From the NCBI GenBank assembly GCA_905478225.1, contig CAJQHR010000012.1, positions 1 through 64,000 on the forward strand: a stretch of DNA of 64,000 bases. Reading direction: 5' to 3'. Below the pieces are notes generated by a model, which searched no databases, was not told where the DNA came from, and worked only from the letters and a program-made list of their open reading frames with translations. This document shows, in pieces, positions 44,020 through 53,264 of this stretch. Position 1 is the first letter of the stretch. Every line of letters starts with the position of its first letter. The position numbers and the translations under genes are program-made. This stretch comes from an uncultured Crocinitomix sp. GTDB taxonomy: Bacteria > Bacteroidota > Bacteroidia > Flavobacteriales_D > Crocinitomicaceae.

Positions 44020-45310
44020 GCAAGGAAAACGTGTATTAATAATTAGCTATTATTGGCCCCCAAGCGGAGGAGCTGGGGTACATAGATGGCTGAAAATATC
44101 AAAGTATTTAGCCGAGAACAATCAATGTTACGTCTATACACCCGCAAATCCTGACTTCGCATTAAAAGATGAAAGCTTATTAACGAAAGTCTCGCCCAAA
44201 ATTAAAGTACTGAAGCGTAAAATATTTGAACCCTACTTCGTCTATCGGGCTTTTGTTAAAAAATCGGATAAAGGACAGGTCAACCAACCTTCTTCTGTTG
44301 ATGCTTCTAAAAGTCCAATAAAACAGCTAGGTAAATGGGCTAGGGGAAATATGTTTATTCCAGACCCGCGCGTGTTTTGGGTAAAACCATCTTATCGTTA
44401 TCTTAAAAAGGTAATTAAGGATGAAAATATTGACGTGGTCATAAGTACTGGGCCGCCGCACAGCATCCACCTTATTGGTTTAAAACTAAAAAAACACTTT
44501 GGTGATAAGATCAATTGGATTGCAGATTTCCGGGACCCTTGGACGGACATTGACTTTTATGACATGTTAAGTGTTGGCAAAAGGGCAGATGAAAAAAATC
44601 AGCGATTAGAGAAAGAAGTTGTGACAAAGAGTGATACTGTTGTCACAATCAGTAGCAGTTGGGATGGGAGTTTTGCAGAAATGGATCAAGACCGCCGCAA
44701 AGTGATAAGCAATGGTTTCGATAGTGCCGATTATAAAGAAACGCACGTGAAAGATAATCCGCATTTCACCATTACGCATTTAGGCTCTATCAATGCTGAT
44801 AGAAATCCAGAAGCTTTATGGATTGCGTTGAGTAATTTGTGCAAAGAAAAGGACGATTTCAAAACGAATTTACGCGTGCGATTGGTTGGAAATGTGCATG
44901 AAGATGTCAAAAAATCGGTTGAGAAATATGGTTTGAATAATCGAGTAACATTAGTTCCCAATATGCCGCATAAAGAGGCCATTGAGCAATTATATGACAG
45001 CTCGATTTCTCTCTTATTGTTGAATAACGCAAAGAATATAGATGGGATTGTTCCTGGGAAGATGTTTGAGTATATGGGAGTAGGAAACCCAATTTTGGCC
45101 ATTGGAAAATTGGATGGAGATGCTGGGAATATCATTGCTGAAAATAAACTAGGGGCCATCACCAATTTTGGAGATTCACAAACCGCGCAAAAAGTTGTCG
45201 CTGAGTTTTACGATTCATACCTCAATAATAAACTGACCAGATTTAGTAAAGAAAAGTTGGAGAAATTTTCAATAAAAAAAATTAGTGAATCATTTGAGGC
45301 TATTTTTTAG
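44003..45310 (+). CDS. Family 4-like glycosyltransferase
   Basis: A 435-residue GT-B enzyme without signal peptide. The N-terminal domain begins KRVLIISYYWPPSGGAGVHRW, contains ISTGPPHSIHLIGLKLK and IADFRDPWTDIDFY; the C-terminal nucleotide-sugar domain has ITHLGSINADRNPEALW and NIDGIVPGKMFEYMGVGNPI with the EX7E-like glutamate. It likely transfers a sugar in surface-polysaccharide assembly; donor and acceptor are unknown. Translationally overlapped with the yfhO-like gene, suggesting a shared pathway. Confidence 0.9.
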   Translation: MSSTTKQGKRVLIISYYWPPSGGAGVHRWLKISKYLAENNQCYVYTPANPDFALKDESLLTKVSPKIKVLKRKIFEPYFVYRAFVKKSDKGQVNQPSSVDASKSPIKQLGKWARGNMFIPDPRVFWVKPSYRYLKKVIKDENIDVVISTGPPHSIHLIGLKLKKHFGDKINWIADFRDPWTDIDFYDMLSVGKRADEKNQRLEKEVVTKSDTVVTISSSWDGSFAEMDQDRRKVISNGFDSADYKETHVKDNPHFTITHLGSINADRNPEALWIALSNLCKEKDDFKTNLRVRLVGNVHEDVKKSVEKYGLNNRVTLVPNMPHKEAIEQLYDSSISLLLLNNAKNIDGIVPGKMFEYMGVGNPILAIGKLDGDAGNIIAENKLGAITNFGDSQTAQKVVAEFYDSYLNNKLTRFSKEKLEKFSIKKISESFEAIF

Positions 45311-45449
45311 CAGAATCGGGACTTGACTTCTAACTGATGATCGTATGTAATCTAGACCCTCCTGCATTCAGCTAGTTTCAGAATATTTTGATTCACTATT
45401 GGTATTGGCAATAATATAAAGCAATTTGTGAATGCTCAATCGAATTGAT

Positions 45450-45457
45450 TAATTTTG
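45450..45457 (+). promoter_or_regulatory. -7 box (TAATTTTG) for the PKD/CHU_C protein gene
   Basis: Exact TAnnTTTG, 20 bases before the GTG start at 45478. Confidence 0.5.
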
Positions 45458-45477
45458 TCGCGTATCCTTAACTTATT

Positions 45478-48400
45478 GTGATCAAAGATGTAAACAACAT
45501 ATCAATTTCAGCGCTAAGGCATTCACTCAAAAGCTTTTTAGGTGCAGTCCTAGTTGCATGTAGTATTTTTTACGCCAATTCCTCATGGTCTCAAACTTAT
45601 ATGCGTGGCCTTGGAACCCCAGCGGCGAATGAAGGTTCAAGTTCTCTAATAATGGGCCCCTCAGGAGATTATTATATGGGCGGTTATTCTGATAATAAAG
45701 GGATGGTTTCAAGAGTTTCTCCAGATGGAGAAGTGATTTGGATGAAAACGATAGATTTTGGTCCCGACCCTGACTATTTAATGAATTTAAGATTAACTAC
45801 TGATAATTTTATTATTGGTTGCGGAAATTCTCGCACCGGCGGAGGGGATAATGATTATGGTTTTGTCTTTAAAATTGATTTATCGGGCACCGTATTGTGG
45901 AAGCGCAAATTTGTTTGTGATGACCTTTATCTTTGGGCAAATGCAATAACCGAATCGTCAAATGGTAATTATAGAGCAATAGGCAGCTTTAAGAACACGA
46001 GACAAGATAATTATGTCATTGAATATGATGCGGGTACTGGTGCTGTGGTTTGGGATTCAATCTATGCAAAAACGATTGATAATAGTGTTGATGAAAGTTT
46101 TTTAGACGTCGTTTCACACCCTACAAATAATGCGGACTATGTATGTGGTAGATTTCAGTTAGGTGGGGGGATGGGGACTTATCGTCCTAGTTTAACCAGA
46201 ATTAATGAGGACGGTTCTTTTGCCTGGAGTAAAACCTACATCTATAATGTTTCACCCGCTGGTGGGCGCTATTACGCTTTTAGTGTTGATAAACATGAGG
46301 ATTCTTTAGTGATGGGGCTTTTATGCAGAGATGGAGGAACAGCACCGCCTTTTGAAACTGGGCTTATCAAAACAGATTTGGATGGGGATATTAGCTGGGC
46401 AAAATTATATACAAGCCCAGGAAATGATATCCGCAGTTATAATATGATTGCCTTTGCGGATGGTTATTTGATTGGCGGATGGGTTGAAGCTGCGGATAAA
46501 GCTCTTTTTTTAATTCGCACAAATTCCTCGGGTGACGTCATTTGGTCAAAACAATATAGCGTTGGAGGGACGGAGGATGTAATTGTTGCCAGCTCAAACA
46601 CACGTATCGTAGTTGACGGTACTTATGTCGTAACGGTAGGTAGAACGGATGCTTTTGGAGCTACTTTTGATGCTTTTTTAGTTAAAGCTGATTTGGCAAC
46701 GGGTGAATTGATGGATGGAAGTTGTTTTGAAGATTTGCCAATCGTAACTACTGTCCTTCCTAGTTTTCAAGAAGACTATCCAATGGTTGTAGAACGTTTG
46801 CCAATAACGGTAACTGATCCTGCAATGCCGGAAGTTGACATTGATATTGACGATTCTGGTTTATTGGTTGAAGCCGCAACTGACACAGCAGTTGGGGGCG
46901 ATACGTTAATAATTTGTGATGGAGAAATGGTTGATCTTTTAGCAGATTGGGACCCTTCGCTTGATTTTTTGTGGAGCACTGGTGAAACCACCAATGAAAT
47001 TACAGTGACAGAATCAGGAACTTATTGGGTTAATGTTATGGTGGGGGGAGATTGTGTAGTTTTTTCAGATACCGTTACAATTATTTTAGATGATGCGTTT
47101 TTTGATTTAGGACCTGATTTGACCATTTGTGATGGGGCAGATGTCTTGCTTGATCCTGGCTTTTTTGATGGCGCCACCTATGAATGGCAAGATGGAAGTA
47201 CAGATCAAACGTTTTTAGCAGGTGCTGACGGTTTGTATTGGGTAACAGTGGATGCTGAGTTTTGTAGTCATACGGACAGTATAAATGTGCTTTTTGATGT
47301 TTTGGAAGTGGATTTGGGTGCAGATACTTCACTATGTGAAGGTGAGCTGCTGGTTTTGGATGCGGAAAATCCTGGAGCTACTTACGAATGGAATGACGGA
47401 AGTACGGATCAAACTTTAACCGTTACTGAATCGGGAAGCTATTGGGTATTGGTTGATAATGGGATTTGCGAAAATCCAGATACAATTGATGTTACTTATT
47501 CATCTGTCTTGGTTGATTTAGGAGATGATACAACATTATGTGCTGCGGCTAGTCTTTTATTAGATGCTGGACCTGGATTTTCTTATTTGTGGAATGATGG
47601 AGCAACAACGCAAACAATTACAGTAACAATAGCAGACACTTATTCGGTTACAATAACAGATGGGGTTTGCTCATCTTTTGATGAGATTGAAGTGGACTTT
47701 TCTACACCAGTGTGTAATTTTGACGGAAATCCGCTTAATGGTTGTCTGGCACTTACTGTGAATTTCAGCGATTTATCCGTTGCAGATGGGGGCACAATTA
47801 CAAGTTGGTATTGGTCATTTGGAGATGGAAGTATTTCAACAGACCCTAATCCGATTCATACTTACACAACCGCCGGAACATTTGATGTTTCGCTCACCAT
47901 TACCACGAGTAATGGATGCACGGCTTCGCAAACTTTTGTAGATTATATTAGCGCAAGTGATGGTGCAATTGCTGGTTTCACAATCTCGTCAGATTTTATC
48001 AGTACCGAAACCGTGGTTAATTTCACGAATACTTCTTTGAATTCAACAAGTTGGGCTTGGTACTTTGGAGATGGAGCCGAATCTAATAATGCAAACCCTG
48101 AACATGTCTTTAATGGACCGGGTGAATATGTAGTCACATTAATTGCCTTTAATGAAAATGGATGTCATGATACCATCACCAAAACAATAATTGTTAAGGA
48201 GGATATTTTCATCTACATTCCAAATGTATTCACACCAGACGGAGATGATTTTAACGAGATTTGGAAACCTTATATTTATGGAATTGATGTGTATGATTTC
48301 CACTTGGTATTATTTAATCGTTGGGGTGAAATAATATGGGAAAGCTACAATTCTGGTGCAGGTTGGAATGGAACTTACGGAGGCGCCTTAGTTCAAGATG

Positions 48401-48486
48401 GTGTATATGTTTGGACCATTGAATATGGCGACAAATGGACAGACGAACGTAAGACGATAACAGGACATTTGACGTTTCTAAAATAG
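45478..48486 (+). CDS. Secreted PKD-domain protein with T9SS type B sorting domain
   Basis: A 1002-residue exported protein. After a long signal peptide (to about residue 39, SSWSQ) comes a propeller-like domain of about 400 residues with repeats of the type GDxxWxKxY (GEVIWMKTIDFG, GTVLWKRKFVCD, GDISWAKLYTSP, GDVIWSKQYSVG). Then four Ig-like repeats with xWxxGSTDQT and TESGxYWV motifs (about 475-745), two PKD domains (YWSFGDGSISTDPNPIHTYT; WAWYFGDGAESNNANPEHVF), and the CHU_C / gliding-motility-type C-terminus (NVFTPDGDDFNEIW, FNRWGEIIWES, GWNGTYGG, DGVYVWTIEY, ITGHLTFLK). This tail directs T9SS export and surface attachment. Start is GTG. Ligand unknown; probably adhesion or a surface matrix. 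Confidence 0.92.
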   Translation: MIKDVNNISISALRHSLKSFLGAVLVACSIFYANSSWSQTYMRGLGTPAANEGSSSLIMGPSGDYYMGGYSDNKGMVSRVSPDGEVIWMKTIDFGPDPDYLMNLRLTTDNFIIGCGNSRTGGGDNDYGFVFKIDLSGTVLWKRKFVCDDLYLWANAITESSNGNYRAIGSFKNTRQDNYVIEYDAGTGAVVWDSIYAKTIDNSVDESFLDVVSHPTNNADYVCGRFQLGGGMGTYRPSLTRINEDGSFAWSKTYIYNVSPAGGRYYAFSVDKHEDSLVMGLLCRDGGTAPPFETGLIKTDLDGDISWAKLYTSPGNDIRSYNMIAFADGYLIGGWVEAADKALFLIRTNSSGDVIWSKQYSVGGTEDVIVASSNTRIVVDGTYVVTVGRTDAFGATFDAFLVKADLATGELMDGSCFEDLPIVTTVLPSFQEDYPMVVERLPITVTDPAMPEVDIDIDDSGLLVEAATDTAVGGDTLIICDGEMVDLLADWDPSLDFLWSTGETTNEITVTESGTYWVNVMVGGDCVVFSDTVTIILDDAFFDLGPDLTICDGADVLLDPGFFDGATYEWQDGSTDQTFLAGADGLYWVTVDAEFCSHTDSINVLFDVLEVDLGADTSLCEGELLVLDAENPGATYEWNDGSTDQTLTVTESGSYWVLVDNGICENPDTIDVTYSSVLVDLGDDTTLCAAASLLLDAGPGFSYLWNDGATTQTITVTIADTYSVTITDGVCSSFDEIEVDFSTPVCNFDGNPLNGCLALTVNFSDLSVADGGTITSWYWSFGDGSISTDPNPIHTYTTAGTFDVSLTITTSNGCTASQTFVDYISASDGAIAGFTISSDFISTETVVNFTNTSLNSTSWAWYFGDGAESNNANPEHVFNGPGEYVVTLIAFNENGCHDTITKTIIVKEDIFIYIPNVFTPDGDDFNEIWKPYIYGIDVYDFHLVLFNRWGEIIWESYNSGAGWNGTYGGALVQDGVYVWTIEYGDKWTDERKTITGHLTFLK

Positions 48487-48489
48487 TCC

Positions 48490-49188
48490 CTATAATTTCT
48501 CGATTATAAGCTTTTCGTTAACTGTAGAAAATTTGAATTTTGCTTTGAAGTCTGCGTCACCAAAATATTCATCAATTGCAGTTTTACATCCCGACCAAGC
48601 AAAATAATCATCAATTATCATTACGCCACCATTTGCTAAATTGGGCTCAATAGCATCAAGGGAGGTCATTACAGAAGAATACCAGTCGCAATCAATATGA
48701 GCAAATGCGACAGGTTCATCAATTTTTAAAGTATCCTCATACAAACCTTGAATAAGGTGGATATTATCTTTTTCTTCAGTTAAACCAAAATCAGCAAGGG
48801 TTTTTGTGACTTTGCCTATTAGATCTTTCTCATAACCATAGTATAAATCATTTTTTATACCTGTAGATTCCCCTTTTGTAATTTTATCATAACGTTCATG
48901 AACATCACCACCATCCTCATCAGATGGGGGTGGAATCATTCCGAAAACATCATAAACGTTCAGTTTTCGTTCTTGATTTTTGCTTAAACCCATTAAAACT
49001 GTACTACCACCCAATGCGCATCCTGTTTCAACAAATACGCCTTTTACCTTCTTTTTTTCCACCTGCTTAATTACTTTCGAAATATTCAAAAGAGCTGCTT
49101 GTGATAAGAACGTAAGATTTTTTTGCTTTATTTTTCTAATATCTGCATTTACAGCGTTTATTAGAATGTCTTTAATTGGTAGTTTCAT
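48490..49188 (-). CDS. TylF-like SAM-dependent O-methyltransferase
   Basis: A 232-residue methyltransferase of the TylF/macrocin O-methyltransferase family. Features: SAM motif FVETGCALGGSTVLMGLS (about 50-67), the metal/catalytic acidic block AFAHIDCDWYSSVMTSLDAI and GGVMIIDDYFAWSGCKTAI, in the expected order. Such enzymes methylate hydroxyls of sugars or sugar-like acceptors, fitting its place at the edge of a surface-glycan gene group. It has its own TATATTTG box and lies convergent with the PKD protein gene, three bases apart. Confidence 0.88.
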   Translation of the reverse strand: MKLPIKDILINAVNADIRKIKQKNLTFLSQAALLNISKVIKQVEKKKVKGVFVETGCALGGSTVLMGLSKNQERKLNVYDVFGMIPPPSDEDGGDVHERYDKITKGESTGIKNDLYYGYEKDLIGKVTKTLADFGLTEEKDNIHLIQGLYEDTLKIDEPVAFAHIDCDWYSSVMTSLDAIEPNLANGGVMIIDDYFAWSGCKTAIDEYFGDADFKAKFKFSTVNEKLIIEKL

Positions 49189-49207
49189 TTGGTAAATTTT
49201 CTGATTG

Positions 49208-49215
49208 CAAATATA
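49208..49215 (-). promoter_or_regulatory. -7 box (TATATTTG) for the TylF-like gene
   Basis: Exact TAnnTTTG on the minus strand, 19 bases before the ATG; the same 8-mer precedes the next two genes of this group. Confidence 0.6.
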
Positions 49216-49262
49216 TTCAATTAAAACATTGAATTATGCAGATGAGGCTTTTTATACATTTT

Positions 49263-50873
49263 CTAGAAGGCAGTTAAAGACAATTCGCCCACCATTGATA
49301 AAGGATTGTCAATGTCATATACAACTGCGAATTGATAGAACCCATTTAATTTGGGTTTAAATTCTTCTTCTAGAAAATTATTAGCTGTCCAATTTGTTTT
49401 CATAAACAATTCTACTCGTGAAGCATAGCGATAAAGAATAACCGTCCTTTCGGTATTTTCTTTTGGCAAGTTTACCTGATAGGTTTCTCCCGCGTTAAGC
49501 TTCATTGTGTCTGCAATAAAATAGGACAGAAAAGGGAGGTTCGATTCATAAACATTGCGGAATTTAAAATCACTATAATCTCCCTTTTTTTTCTTATTGT
49601 ATTCTATCGAAAGCAAATAGTTATCTAAATTACATGAGTCCGTATAAATTGTGTATCGGTCGGCATATTCGCGTTGAATCGAAGGGATTTCTGCATAGGT
49701 ACCATTTTGTTTTTTATAGACAATTACTTCTTTAACATCCTCGCTTTTATAGACCTCGAACTGCACATAATTGAAACTGCCCATTTTATTTAGGCTGTCT
49801 GGCTGATCAAATCGTATAAAGTGTAGTTTAGAGGTTTTACCTTCCTTTAATTCTTTATTAGCCGAAATATGTTTTAGTTTTTTATAAGGATGTATAAGAA
49901 TACAACCTGAATTAACGGGTTTCAAAACTTCAACGGGGCATTGGTGATATCCATCCTTATTTTGTTCTGAAGGCACACATAATTCTAAATCCCTTAGTTT
50001 ATACATTTTAGACTTGTTCTTCATCTTTTTACCGTACACCATCATTCCCCAAATTCGCATTTGATGATCAAAGATTGGATCATGATAAATAGCATACAAT
50101 TGCTTCATTTGATGGAATTGATACCGCAAATAAAGGTTGCTAATTTTTCGCGATTTACGATTGTAGTAGGACCACTCTGGCGTATCATATAAGGCTAAAC
50201 TATTGACCATTCCTAAATAAACTTGATCGAGCATATCATGTGCTACTTCATCCTTTGTAAAATAATCGCAATACTCTTTTAAGCCAATAAAGCCATTCAG
50301 CGAACCATTTAGCACTCCAGGTGAATTTCTGGAGTTGGGATATTCCTCAATCCACTTAAATCCTTCTTTTGTGATTGAAATAGTTCCACCATCTTCCTGA
50401 GGAGAAATGAGAACATACACAATTTTTTTAATAATGGGTAGAATAGAATCATCATGTGTGAGATCATGATAGCGCAATAAGAAACTGGTCGCATATCCTT
50501 GCGTCATTCCTGAATACCACGGCGCTTTCATGTCTTTATACTTAAAGTCGTAAGGTAAGCCAATACCTTTATCATTTATTATGGCATCTACCTTAGAGGT
50601 GTCTTTGAAGAACTTCACTTGATTTATGCACTCAAAATAGTAGCTGCTATCGCGGGTTTCTATAAAGGAATAATAGGCAAGTATCCCATATTGAGCAATA
50701 ACTAAGGGGTTATACACTTTTTTGGTTTTCATGATTCCCTCTTTATCAAAGGTTCTCATTTTCCTAAACCCACTAATTGTAACTCGGTCAGTTAAACAAG
50801 TATATTCAACAAAGTCTGTAGCCCAAATATTAAAGGCAAAAAGTAGAGAGAGTAAGGTGAATCGTTTTTTCAT
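49263..50873 (-). CDS. D-glucuronyl C5-epimerase C-terminal-like protein
   Basis: A 536-residue exported protein (signal peptide MKKRFTLLSLLFAFNIWA). Residues about 45-280 match the C5-epimerase C-terminal alpha/alpha-barrel: PLVIAQYGILAYYSF, LPYDFKYKDMKAPWYSGMTQ with the conserved WYSGMTQGYA block, PQEDGGTISI, IEEYPNSRNSPGVLNGSLNG. In animals the family turns glucuronate into iduronate in heparan sulfate; bacterial members act on uronate-containing glycans or are untested. The last 200 residues are beta-rich and unassigned. Periplasmic placement with pyruvyl transferase and flippase genes suggests exopolysaccharide tailoring. Confidence 0.85.
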   Translation of the reverse strand: MKKRFTLLSLLFAFNIWATDFVEYTCLTDRVTISGFRKMRTFDKEGIMKTKKVYNPLVIAQYGILAYYSFIETRDSSYYFECINQVKFFKDTSKVDAIINDKGIGLPYDFKYKDMKAPWYSGMTQGYATSFLLRYHDLTHDDSILPIIKKIVYVLISPQEDGGTISITKEGFKWIEEYPNSRNSPGVLNGSLNGFIGLKEYCDYFTKDEVAHDMLDQVYLGMVNSLALYDTPEWSYYNRKSRKISNLYLRYQFHQMKQLYAIYHDPIFDHQMRIWGMMVYGKKMKNKSKMYKLRDLELCVPSEQNKDGYHQCPVEVLKPVNSGCILIHPYKKLKHISANKELKEGKTSKLHFIRFDQPDSLNKMGSFNYVQFEVYKSEDVKEVIVYKKQNGTYAEIPSIQREYADRYTIYTDSCNLDNYLLSIEYNKKKKGDYSDFKFRNVYESNLPFLSYFIADTMKLNAGETYQVNLPKENTERTVILYRYASRVELFMKTNWTANNFLEEEFKPKLNGFYQFAVVYDIDNPLSMVGELSLTAF

Positions 50874-50894
50874 GTACTATATTGGGTAATACTT

Positions 50895-50902
50895 CAAATA
50901 TA
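50895..50902 (-). promoter_or_regulatory. -7 box (TATATTTG) for the epimerase-like gene
   Basis: Exact TAnnTTTG on the minus strand, 21 bases before the ATG at 50873. Confidence 0.6.
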
Positions 50903-50915
50903 TGCGTTTGGTTGC

Positions 50916-52079
50916 TTATTCAGATGTTAAATTTTCTGTTTCGAATCTTTTAAAATCGGATTCAACTTCAAGAGCTGTTTGTGGAATTTTGGATTTTAAG
51001 TGTTCACAAATCTTTTCTTGATTCATTAAAAAAACTTGAAAAGTGGTCATTGCTGATTCAATGGATTCATTATAGTCAATTGAATATTCGGCTAAATCGA
51101 GATAATTGTAGCATTCTTTTCCTTTCACCTCATAACTAATATTTAGTGCCGGAATCCCTCTGGTTAGGGCAGTAATACACATGTGTAGCCGAGTTCCAAT
51201 CACAAGTTCATAATTCCCTAATAATTCATAGAATTCATGAAAATTGTAATAATCTGCCAGCACGTTTACCTTTGATTGATAGGTTTCTTCTAATTCAGAT
51301 TTAATTTCTGCAGCCACTAACGCATCATTTTTATAAAAGGAAAGACCTTGACAGGTAGACAAAAAATCAACTTCATAACCTTCGTCAATAGCCAAACGTG
51401 CTAGGGCGGCAATCATTTTCTTAAAAGCTTCAACACTTCGGTTATCATCTTCCCATTTTCGAACGGAAATGGCAATTTTTTTAGAGGTCGTTCTTTCAGC
51501 GGGCTGATACCCTAATAAAAATCCGGCATCTTTTGTCTGAAAATATTTATTTGTTGGAATTTTAAGTGACTCCATCACCTGATTTGAAAAGGCATCTCTA
51601 ATTAATACAAAGTCAATTGATTTGACCATTAATTTTTTAAAGAAGAGGCTGTCTTTCTCATTCAGAGGACCAACAGATTGTGCATAAATGGCTGTTTTTT
51701 TTCCAAATCGTTTGGCAACTTTAAAAATGGACAGACTACTTTTAATGGAATAATACGAATTAACATAGCCACCTGGCGCACCAATAATTATGTCAGCCTT
51801 TCGGTAATCACGGCTCAAAAGGAATAAGAAAGGTAAAAGAAATGGCTTCAGCCAGGGCAGTTTTCGAAATAAAAAACCTTGGGCAAGCTCAGGTATAAAG
51901 GGCATTTCTGGATATTCTTTAACAACCGTATCGTAGTTGTAAGCTGCAATTTTTACAGAATATCCATTTTCCAACAGAATCCGATAAAGCGATAAAAATA
52001 GCGCAACATCTCCATTGTTGAGTGGAACAACATTATTAATAATAATTTTTTGTGAAGCCTTCTTTTTATTCTCTCCCAT
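50916..52079 (-). CDS. Polysaccharide pyruvyl transferase family protein
   Basis: A 387-residue protein of the family that adds pyruvate ketals to sugars of exopolysaccharides (CsaB/WcaK-like). Seen: N-terminal KIIINNVVPLNNGDVALFLS, IIIGAPGGYVNSYYSIKS, IYAQSVGPLNEKDSLFFKKL, DFVLIRDAFSNQVM, and the C-terminal VIGTRLHMCITALTRGIPALNISYE with the conserved RxHxxI motif. The open frame extends to TTG 52118, but a TATATTTG box at 52116-52123 covers that codon, so ATG 52079 is the right start. Divergent from the glycosyltransferase gene. Confidence 0.88.
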   Translation of the reverse strand: MGENKKKASQKIIINNVVPLNNGDVALFLSLYRILLENGYSVKIAAYNYDTVVKEYPEMPFIPELAQGFLFRKLPWLKPFLLPFLFLLSRDYRKADIIIGAPGGYVNSYYSIKSSLSIFKVAKRFGKKTAIYAQSVGPLNEKDSLFFKKLMVKSIDFVLIRDAFSNQVMESLKIPTNKYFQTKDAGFLLGYQPAERTTSKKIAISVRKWEDDNRSVEAFKKMIAALARLAIDEGYEVDFLSTCQGLSFYKNDALVAAEIKSELEETYQSKVNVLADYYNFHEFYELLGNYELVIGTRLHMCITALTRGIPALNISYEVKGKECYNYLDLAEYSIDYNESIESAMTTFQVFLMNQEKICEHLKSKIPQTALEVESDFKRFETENLTSE

Positions 52080-52115
52080 TCTAACTAGAACCGTATCGGA
52101 TATTGCAATTGATGC

Positions 52116-52123
52116 CAAATATA
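52116..52123 (-). promoter_or_regulatory. -7 box (TATATTTG) for the pyruvyl transferase gene
   Basis: Exact TAnnTTTG on the minus strand; it overlaps the upstream TTG and so decides that translation begins at ATG 52079. Confidence 0.6.
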
Positions 52124-52203
52124 GAAATAATTAAAGATTCTTTAATCCGCCCAATTTTATTAGTAAAATTTGGTTAGTTTCGTGTTGTTGATTGAAATTA
52201 TTG

Positions 52204-53253
52204 ATGAGTCACTCAGAGGAAAAACGGGATAAAATATTAATGGTCTTTGTGCTTTGTGCGACCTTTGCCAAACGGGATGTGAAAATTTTGGAGGAAAAGT
52301 ATGAAGTCGTTTCATATCGATTTAATACATCCAGCAAATATTTACTACCAATCGCATTTATAAAGCAATTTTTTTATCTCCTTTTTAATATGCGTAAGTA
52401 TACCGCAATAATCACGCAATCGTCTGGTTATCTTTCTTATCTGCCGTCCGTTTTTAGTCGAATTTTTAAAAAACGTTTGGTCATTATTGCAATTGGAACA
52501 GATTGTGCTAGATTACCTGAAATCAACTATGGGTCGCACGATAAAACTCTAATAGCTTGGTTTACACGCTATACTTTCAATCATTCAGACCTCATTTTGC
52601 CAGTTCATAAATCATTAACGGAAAGCACTTACACTTACATGGATGTAAAATATCCAGCGCAAGGAATAAGGGCTTTTTGTCCTAAAATTAAAACGCCAAT
52701 TATTGAAATGGTGAACGGTTACGATACTGTGAAGTGGAAGCTAAAACAATTGGATCGTAAACCGAACACTTTTCTAACTGTAACATTTGCTGTAGATAGG
52801 GTAGGTTATTATCGTAAAGGTATTGATACAATAATAACGGCAGCAAAAGCGTTTCCCTATTATGAGTTCACGGTTGTGGGTAAAGTCAATTTAATGGAGG
52901 AATGTCCAGCAAATATTACACTAATTTCTAATGTTCCTCAAGAAGAATTGCTAGAAATTTATAATTCACATACCTATTATATGCAGCTTTCAATGTTTGA
53001 AGGTTTTCCAAACGCCTTGTGTGAAGCTATGTTGTGTGGATGCATCCCAATTGGGAGTGATGTTGCCGCTATCCCTGATATTATTGATGATTGTGGGTAT
53101 GTTTTAACGAAAAAAACACCCGAACATATTGTGGATTTATTTGGAAACCTTAATCGTGAGATTAATCCAGAAAATGTAAGAAATAGAATTAAAGATAATT
53201 TTCCACTCGAACGCAGAGCAAAAGAATTTCTTGATCATATGAGTACGGATTAA
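52204..53253 (+). CDS. Glycosyltransferase (GT-B, Glycos_transf_1 type)
   Basis: A 349-residue GT-B enzyme. The N-domain carries KILMVFVLCATFAKRDVKIL and IIAIGTDCARLPEINYGS; the C-domain has FAVDRVGYYRKGIDTIITAA and FTVVGKVN, then QLSMFEGFPNALCEAMLCGCIPIGSDVAAIPDI split across the EX7E-type donor-binding motif (Glu in MFEGFPN and in LCEAML). Donor and acceptor unknown. An alternative TTG start lies 12 bases upstream. It is followed 11 bases later by the flippase gene and probably builds the repeat unit that the flippase exports. Confidence 0.9.
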   Translation: MSHSEEKRDKILMVFVLCATFAKRDVKILEEKYEVVSYRFNTSSKYLLPIAFIKQFFYLLFNMRKYTAIITQSSGYLSYLPSVFSRIFKKRLVIIAIGTDCARLPEINYGSHDKTLIAWFTRYTFNHSDLILPVHKSLTESTYTYMDVKYPAQGIRAFCPKIKTPIIEMVNGYDTVKWKLKQLDRKPNTFLTVTFAVDRVGYYRKGIDTIITAAKAFPYYEFTVVGKVNLMEECPANITLISNVPQEELLEIYNSHTYYMQLSMFEGFPNALCEAMLCGCIPIGSDVAAIPDIIDDCGYVLTKKTPEHIVDLFGNLNREINPENVRNRIKDNFPLERRAKEFLDHMSTD

Positions 53254-53264
53254 GAAAAGGTATA

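Noticed and set aside
44731-45165. 144-codon minus-strand frame inside the glycosyltransferase gene
   Set aside because: Antisense shadow with no start signal or motif.
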